From positions 682,001-746,000 of the forward strand of contig JAVSML010000032.1 of the NCBI GenBank assembly GCA_038503035.1: DNA of 64,000 bases, given 5' to 3'. The position numbers and the translations under genes are program-made. This document shows positions 60,001-64,000 of the stretch, piece by piece. How positions within the stretch are numbered: the stretch's first letter is position 1; each line of letters opens with the position of its first letter. This DNA is from Crocodylus rhombifer (Eukaryota > Chordata > Crocodylia > Crocodylidae). The notes under the pieces are model-generated. The model did not search any database and was not told the origin of the DNA. It worked only from the letters and a program-made list of their open reading frames with translations.

Positions 60001-63000
60001 TCAATGACAGGGCATTCCTATATGTGCTAAACAAGGCAGACAATTCAGAAAGATTAAAAATACACTGCTTCCCCCTCTGATAAATAGTAACATTCTTCAG
60101 CTATAGTTTTGTGGCTCTGGGATGCAACCCTTTCTTTGCATTTGGAAATACCAAATTGTTTCTAACTACAGCCTCGTAGTTAAAGGCTGTTCTAACTGGT
60201 GTTAATGAACATCACACATACCAACACAGAATGTAGCATTTGGAAACTAATGTTGATCTATAAAGCCCTGTAAGCTCTATGGTGATCTCTAGAACTGAAT
60301 CCCACATAGTAAAATAACAGTTGCAGAGTCCAAAGAAGTAGACAAAAAAAACCTACACAAACCTAAATTCTAGTTTGCAGTGTTGTGTTTTCAGGAGGAA
60401 CAAAATCTGTTATAGAAACATTGAATCTTGCTTTTGCTGTCTGGCACTGCAGTAAGAAGGGTTAGTGGCAGGAATCATGTTTATTGATCCTAGGGTCATG
60501 AAATAGATCCCAGTTGCAGAAACTGTCCTGGGTAGATTTCCTAAGTGAATGTATAAAACATACACATTTAGTTTTATATAGGTATTGGTTCTCAGTGGAC
60601 ACCACAATGCCATGACACCAGCAGTCTGCTTCTGCAGCCTTTATCTTTACTGGTAGTAGGGGAACATCTTCTGCCCACAACGTGGAAACAGACTTTTTTT
60701 TTTTTAAACTGCTTGCAACATTGAAATTTTAAAATTGTAAATAATTCAAGTAGCATGATCAGAGCTGCTTGTGTCCTTGCAGTCCTACTTACTCATGCTG
60801 TTTCTTAATTATTCCCAGCTTGATTTTTTTAATGTTCTTGGATAGTGTAGAGCACTCCCTGAATTAAATATGGAACTAAAGAACTGAGACTGCCAGTCAA
60901 ATGTTGGTCTCCTGCATGTAAAGTGGGTAGAATAGGTAAAACCACTGTATTGACCCAAATCTCTGGAAAGTTCAATTGTTAATCTACAAATCAATCGTGT
61001 GTAGCAGACTGCTGACTAGTGCAAAGCAAATGCCGTACACTAGTACAGTTAGTGCAAATGCTAACTCAGCAGCTTTTAATTAGACATCACTAACAAAAGT
61101 TAGGTGTGCAAAATATGCAAGATCAGCAGTCCCTTTGAATGCTAGGGCAGTTCCCTCTGTACAGGGAATGCAGAACTGAACCCCAGCACACTTCTAGTGA
61201 AAACTAGGTATAATGGGATTAGTATTTATGCCTGTGGACACTATTGCATATATCTGGAAAGATAGAGTCCAAGTGTAACAAAATGAAAATAATTTAAGTG
61301 CATATAATCTTTAATGAACTTCAGAAGTCATTCTTTACAGCTATTGGTAAAAGTTAGTATTTGTCCATATTTAAAAAAAAATAATATTTCTCCATATACT
61401 TAAAAAAAATGACAAAACTTCCTCTGTGCTTTGCCATTAGTAACTTGCGGCATTAGGTTTGTAATTTTATAAATATAATTTATTCTTCACCGTTTTTCTG
61501 TTTGCAACTTGAGTGAAATGCAGTTAAATTTAAATTAGACTTATTTCGCTTTGGCAGTTGTTATGCTCCTGTTCTGTTTCAGAGCACAGCAGTACAGAGA
61601 AAACATGTTTGTGGAACTATAACATGAAAGCATTTTAATGCTTAGGTTCTGTAAAGACAGTTTGCTTTGCTTTTACAAAATGTAGCGTTTGTTAACAGTG
61701 CTCTGTGAGACTGCAGTGGTATCAGAAATGGTATGAAACAAACACCTAGAAATTAAAGTAATTAAGGATAGCATTTAAAAGTCAAATAGCTACTGACAAT
61801 CTCCATGCTGTTTTTATGAGAGCCATGTCATGATTTAACTATGGGCATATTTCCTTGACACATTGATAAAACTTAAATCTTTTGACAACAGGTAGCAATA
61901 AAGATAATATCTCAGACCAATATAAATAAGTAAAAGAAAAAAAAATCCAAATGCAGCTGTGAAGTAAACATAAAGTTATTTGGAGTTTTTCTGTGCGGTT
62001 GCTCTCAGTTACAAACATTAAATTAGTATGTTTAGAATTATTTTATGGGTAGACATGGTTACTAATATGTGGTCACTGTTTTGGAAGTAAATGTAGCTAG
62101 AAGATTAACTAATCATTTCAAAGAAGGCAAGGTTCTTTGAGTAGATGTGATATCTTTTATTATTATTTCCAACTGCTTAATTGGAAAAAAGGTCTTAACA
62201 AGCTTTGGGGCGCAATCACCCTTCTTCAGGCATAGGAAGTCTCTGCTGTTCTGAGACTCCAAGGAATCATTTCAAAGGTGGCACTGGAACCCTGGTTGCT
62301 TGATTTGTTAAGGTTTCTTTGTTTAGAAATCTTATTAAGTATGCCTTTTTAGAAGATATCCAGTATTCTTTAAACAGTTCTATTTGAATGTACTGTGCAC
62401 TTTTCATTGTTCTGTCTTCTACCTGCATGTGCCCATGTCTTTTTCTCTCCCCCCACCCCACTTTGGAGGGTATCTGAACACTCAGATAAGTAACTGCTTC
62501 CCCCTAGTGGCTAGTCTGCAAAGGGTTTATAAGTCTTATTTTCTCCAGACCGTTTTATGAAGGTTCTTCATTCTGTATTTCAGAGGGCAAAAGCTTTTGG
62601 AGGCAGTTGCCTTTCTAGTGGTTGGTGCTGTTCTAATACTGGCATTGGTGCAGATATTACCTGCTGCCATGCAGATAACAGTTGTGAGCCCCTGCTCTCA
62701 ATCAGAGTGTAATTGTTTTTGCCTTTTTGTAGTGGGATTTGAAATGCATTGTTGGTGTGTTTTGTTTCCTTGTAATCCCTTACAGAGTCAAATGGAGTTC
62801 AGTGTTGCATCTTTATCCCTACAAGAACAAGGTGGTGTCCCATCACAAAATGAACAGAGACAACCAGTCAAAGCAGCACCCGGTGTCCAGGCACCCAAAT
62901 CTTCTCAGGGTAATAAGACGCCTAGCTCTGATGGGTTAATGCCATCCAGGAAAGAAGAGGAGTCCTCTTTCTGGAAGATAAATGCAGAGCGTTCAAAATT

Positions 63001-63328
63001 TGAAGGAGGCCAGTCAGAATTCCAGTCCTTGACCCCTAGCCAGATTAAATCGATGGAGAAAGGAGAGAAAGCCCTTACATCTTTTTATAGGCAAGAGTCT
63101 ACTCCAAAAGAGATGACCAAAGGTGAGAAACCCAGCATGGCTAAACCAGAAACGTTCGTCACTCCAAGCCTCTCTTCTCTATCTATGGAGTGGGAGAAAC
63201 CTCAACCCAGTCAGCCTACAGCTAACACACTAGATGACCTCCTTCCTGAACCACCCAAGGAACTGCCATCTTCAGGGACAAAAACTGAAGAGGCTGAGGG
63301 CCGTATGCTTTCAGACCCAGTTGGACAG
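38690..63328 (+). CDS. C1orf198: C1orf198 homologue, exons 1-3 (last exon outside window)
   Basis: Three exons (38690-39037, 52875-52925, 62786-63328) join in phase 0 into 314 codons. The start ATG lies in a good Kozak context (CAGCCATGG) and gives [15 protein letters not shown], matching the N-terminus I know for this family. Conserved blocks are [59 protein letters not shown] and [19 protein letters not shown]. There is no signal peptide or membrane segment. The middle and C-terminal parts are rich in Ser, Pro, Glu and Lys and look disordered. No biochemical function is firmly known. A short final exon should lie beyond 64000. The gene follows TTC13 on the same strand. Confidence 0.93.
39040..40200 (+). 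repeat. Degenerate G-rich minisatellite in C1orf198 intron 1
   Basis: Loose units of about 30-70 bases recur (GGTGGGTATTGAGGC, GGCAGAGCCATTGG, GGGGGCACTGGG, GGGGATGCTGGG). The + strand is strongly G-rich, with many runs of three or more G. Long open frames on both strands here are due to composition. Confidence 0.7.
40340..42223. other. C1orf198 intron 1 sequence
   Basis: Ordinary AT-rich intron DNA after the G-rich block. I recognise no element. Confidence 0.5.
42224..43266 (-). mobile_element. CR1 LINE 3' part, second subfamily, - strand
   Basis: On the - strand it starts in RT sequence ([39 protein letters not shown]), passes [19 protein letters not shown] and ends with the CR1 tail. On the + strand the tail reads CATAGACATTAGGGCTGGAG. 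The FADD box reads FTDD (Ala to Thr). Frame breaks occur near 42890 and 43034. It is clearly a different subfamily from the two young copies. Confidence 0.9.
43296..45165. other. C1orf198 intron 1 sequence with hAT left-end scraps
   Basis: GGTTTTCAAACTGTGGTCC (43303-43321) and AGCATTTCTCAACCTGTGGG (43357-43376) resemble left ends of two hAT elements. No matching right ends were found. The rest is unremarkable. Confidence 0.4.
45174..45331. mobile_element. Non-autonomous hAT element with perfect inverted ends
   Basis: The ends CAGCGGTTCCCAA and TTGGGAACCGCTG are exact inverted copies. Flanks are CTTTAGTG (45166-45173) and CTTGAGTG (45332-45339), matching at 7 of 8. The interior holds two copies of a GTGGTACACA motif. 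Confidence 0.85.
45340..46860. other. C1orf198 intron 1 sequence
   Basis: AT-rich. At 45943-46030, GATGAAGTAGGTTGTCACCT and GAAAGCTTATGCCTCTGAAC belong to the same short repeat as about 7720-7795 and 37782. Nothing else was found. Confidence 0.45.
46860..51240 (+). mobile_element. Probable decayed DIRS-like retrotransposon (body uncertain)
   Basis: The end of this stretch carries a recognisable tyrosine recombinase remnant (see 50440-51090). The preceding 3.5 kb is unusually GC-balanced for this intron and non-intronic in texture. One segment, [13 protein letters not shown] near 48065, is reminiscent of retroelement gag text. I could not confirm RT or RNase H motifs, and both borders are guesses. 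Confidence 0.35.
50440..51090 (+). pseudogene. DIRS-type tyrosine recombinase remnant
   Basis: Read across frame breaks, + strand segments give [15 protein letters not shown], then [47 protein letters not shown] and finally [14 protein letters not shown] (the last is interrupted by one base shift near 51010). The order and spacing agree with the C-terminal recombinase of DIRS retrotransposons as I know them: the [10 protein letters not shown] block, then ISxW, then DIC-AAtWS. Stop codons and shifts make it non-functional. The central Arg-His block of the catalytic site is not recognisable. Confidence 0.6.
51241..52874. other. C1orf198 intron 1, end part
   Basis: Starts with a T/G homopolymer tract (51240-51284). 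At 51750-51825 a GGCTGTGGCTGGGGAGTGAGG unit is repeated about twice. The rest is AT-rich with nothing recognised. Confidence 0.5.
52875..52925 (+). CDS. C1orf198: C1orf198 exon 2 (17 codons)
   Basis: The acceptor TTTCAG precedes 52875 and the donor GTGAGT follows 52925. The exon is exactly 51 bases and encodes [17 protein letters not shown]. It is a small exon with about 13.8 kb of intron before it and 9.9 kb after it. Skipping it would keep the reading frame. Confidence 0.92.
52926..53745. other. C1orf198 intron 2, first part
   Basis: GTCTAGAATTTGGACAGCCC at about 53471-53490 resembles the right end of the hAT element at 15361-15769. The left end was not identified. The rest is plain intron DNA. 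Confidence 0.4.
53750..54122. mobile_element. Hairpin-bearing DNA transposon remnant
   Basis: A strong hairpin lies at 53786-53855 (TTTACTCTGCAG...CTGCAGAGTAAA, arms of about 31 bases with a few mismatches). CTACATGTGTGCC near 53750 is mirrored by CACATGTGTAGAC near 53870 and by a weaker TAGATGTGCC near 54113. This is a palindromic MITE, possibly at one end of a longer element. Confidence 0.6.
54123..55159. other. C1orf198 intron 2 sequence
   Basis: AT-rich intron DNA. GGGTGTATCTAAACTGCTG near 54251 is reminiscent of a hAT end but has no partner. Confidence 0.45.
55160..55338. mobile_element. Long palindromic MITE, well preserved
   Basis: Arms 55160-55232 and 55266-55338 are inverted copies about 73 bases long, matching at roughly nine bases in ten, around a 33-base loop. 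Terminal sequence is AGGCAAGGATTTCTTAGG against CCTAAGAATTCCTTGCCT. A core TGATATCTTTTATTGGACCA is shared with 17685-17846 and, in part, with about 62127-62230. Confidence 0.85.
55339..58216. other. C1orf198 intron 2, middle
   Basis: AT-rich DNA with poly(T) and poly(A) tracts. No element or gene was recognised. Confidence 0.5.
58217..58467. mobile_element. Probable hAT-type element
   Basis: The right end GGTTGGCCACCCCTG is typical. The left end AGGAGCCAGCATTTTTTGGC is a worn inverted partner. The interior has pyrimidine-rich TGCCCAATCTGTTGCCC-type repeats. GAGCAG before and GAGTAG after are only weak target duplications. Confidence 0.5.
58468..62126. other. C1orf198 intron 2, late part
   Basis: About 3.6 kb of AT-rich DNA in which I recognise no element, RNA gene or exon. 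Confidence 0.5.
62127..62230. mobile_element. Half copy of the palindromic MITE family
   Basis: GGCAAGGTTCTTTGAG and TGTGATATCTTTTATTAT match the left arm of 55160-55338. It then runs into ACAAGCTTTGGGGCGC and CCCTTCTTCAGGCATAGG, the usual continuation of a longer member of this repeat group. Confidence 0.55.
62786..63328 (+). CDS. C1orf198: C1orf198 exon 3
   Basis: The acceptor TTACAG precedes 62786 and the donor GTAAGG follows 63328. 181 codons start [15 protein letters not shown] and end SDPVGQ. It holds the most conserved blocks, [16 protein letters not shown] and [20 protein letters not shown]. The rest is low-complexity Ser/Pro/Glu/Lys sequence. The frame is open upstream of 62786, but those codons belong to the intron. 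Confidence 0.92.
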
Positions 63329-63571
63329 GTAAGGGCTGGTATTTATTTTATTATCTTCAATTTTTAAAGAGTGTGGGTCTCATGGAAGTCTTAACAAGGT
63401 CACCCAGGAAGATTAGGGATTCAGTAGAGCACTAAACCCTAACAAAGCTTGTTGGATTTTGTTTATCCTGTAGATGAAAAACATCTGTTCAGCCAACATG
63501 TTAAACTAACTTATTTCCCATATCTCTAATAGGTATTTTAAAGTAGCCATATTCAGTATCTAATATACATA

Positions 63572-63826
63572 CAGGAAACCCTCTCTATTCACGAACTCCG
63601 GGTTCACGGATTCAGATATTCGCAGGGGAAGGTAGAGCTGGGAGGCAGGCGGAGAGCGAGTGCCAGGGACGTGGAAGGAGACGGCAGCGGCATCTTCTCC
63701 CCCGGAGGCAGCCGCAGCAGCACTCGGGGGAAGGGGTCAGTCCCCAGGCGCTGCAGGGGAGCCCTGGGGACAGGGAGGGAGGCAGTGGCGCTTAGAGTAG
63801 TCCCCACGAATGGTGAGGGTCTCCTG
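63572..63826. mobile_element. Tigger-like non-autonomous transposon with TA target duplication
   Basis: The ends CAGGAAACCCTCTCTATTCA and TGGTGAGGGTCTCCTG are inverted. TA flanks both sides (63570-63571 and 63827-63828). The interior of 255 bases is GC-rich and non-coding. It lies 243 bases after C1orf198 exon 3. Confidence 0.75.
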
Positions 63827-64000
63827 TAATGCCTCATATTCAGTAACATTCACAGAGCATTCATCGCTGTTTGGTAACTTCCTTCGGAATAGAACATAGC
63901 AGTTGTTTACCACCACAGTCGAGGATAGGAAGGGAAAGAGAATACCATAGCCTAGTGAAACTAATGAACAGCTACGGTTATTTTGCACTTGAAAAATCAC

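Noticed and set aside
1..64000. A complete, previously undescribed multi-gene system
   Set aside because: Everything that looks coding belongs to TTC13, C1orf198 or broken transposable elements. I saw no further conserved gene set.

Overview
This is vertebrate nuclear DNA, AT-rich and full of introns. It carries parts of two neighbouring genes on the + strand. The repeats (CR1 LINEs of several ages, many hAT-type elements, palindromic MITEs, a DIRS-like remnant and an R2/Hero-like LINE) point to a non-avian reptile. A crocodilian fits best and a turtle is possible; this is judged from repeat style, not from a search. I found no bacterial-type operon, CRISPR array, tRNA or rRNA gene, and no complete new biological system. 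The unusual content lies in the repeats and in a few splice sites.

Layout: 1-2820 is a young CR1 copy on the - strand whose 3' end runs off the window. 4053-32071 holds the last 11 coding exons of TTC13, followed by its 3' UTR and poly(A) signals. TTC13 introns contain a dead R2-type LINE (about 9.5-12.5 kb), a CR1 interrupted by a MITE and a hAT element (17.3-18.7 kb), hAT elements with target duplications, a Tigger/pogo element, and a second young CR1 on the + strand (26.9-29.6 kb). 32.1-38.5 kb is intergenic and contains two hAT-like elements, a CR1 scrap and a (TG)n-rich tandem array. 38.5-39.1 kb is a CpG island with exon 1 of C1orf198. Exon 2 is at 52875-52925 and exon 3 at 62786-63328; the last exon lies beyond the window. 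C1orf198 intron 1 holds a G-rich minisatellite, a CR1 copy and a decayed DIRS-like element. Intron 2 holds hairpin MITEs and hAT remnants.

The two genes are tandem and on the same strand, in the order I recall for TTC13 and C1orf198 on human 1q42, which supports both names. Splice phases agree across all exons given, and no exon is frameshifted. Both proteins are poorly understood. Nothing here suggests that they act together beyond being neighbours.
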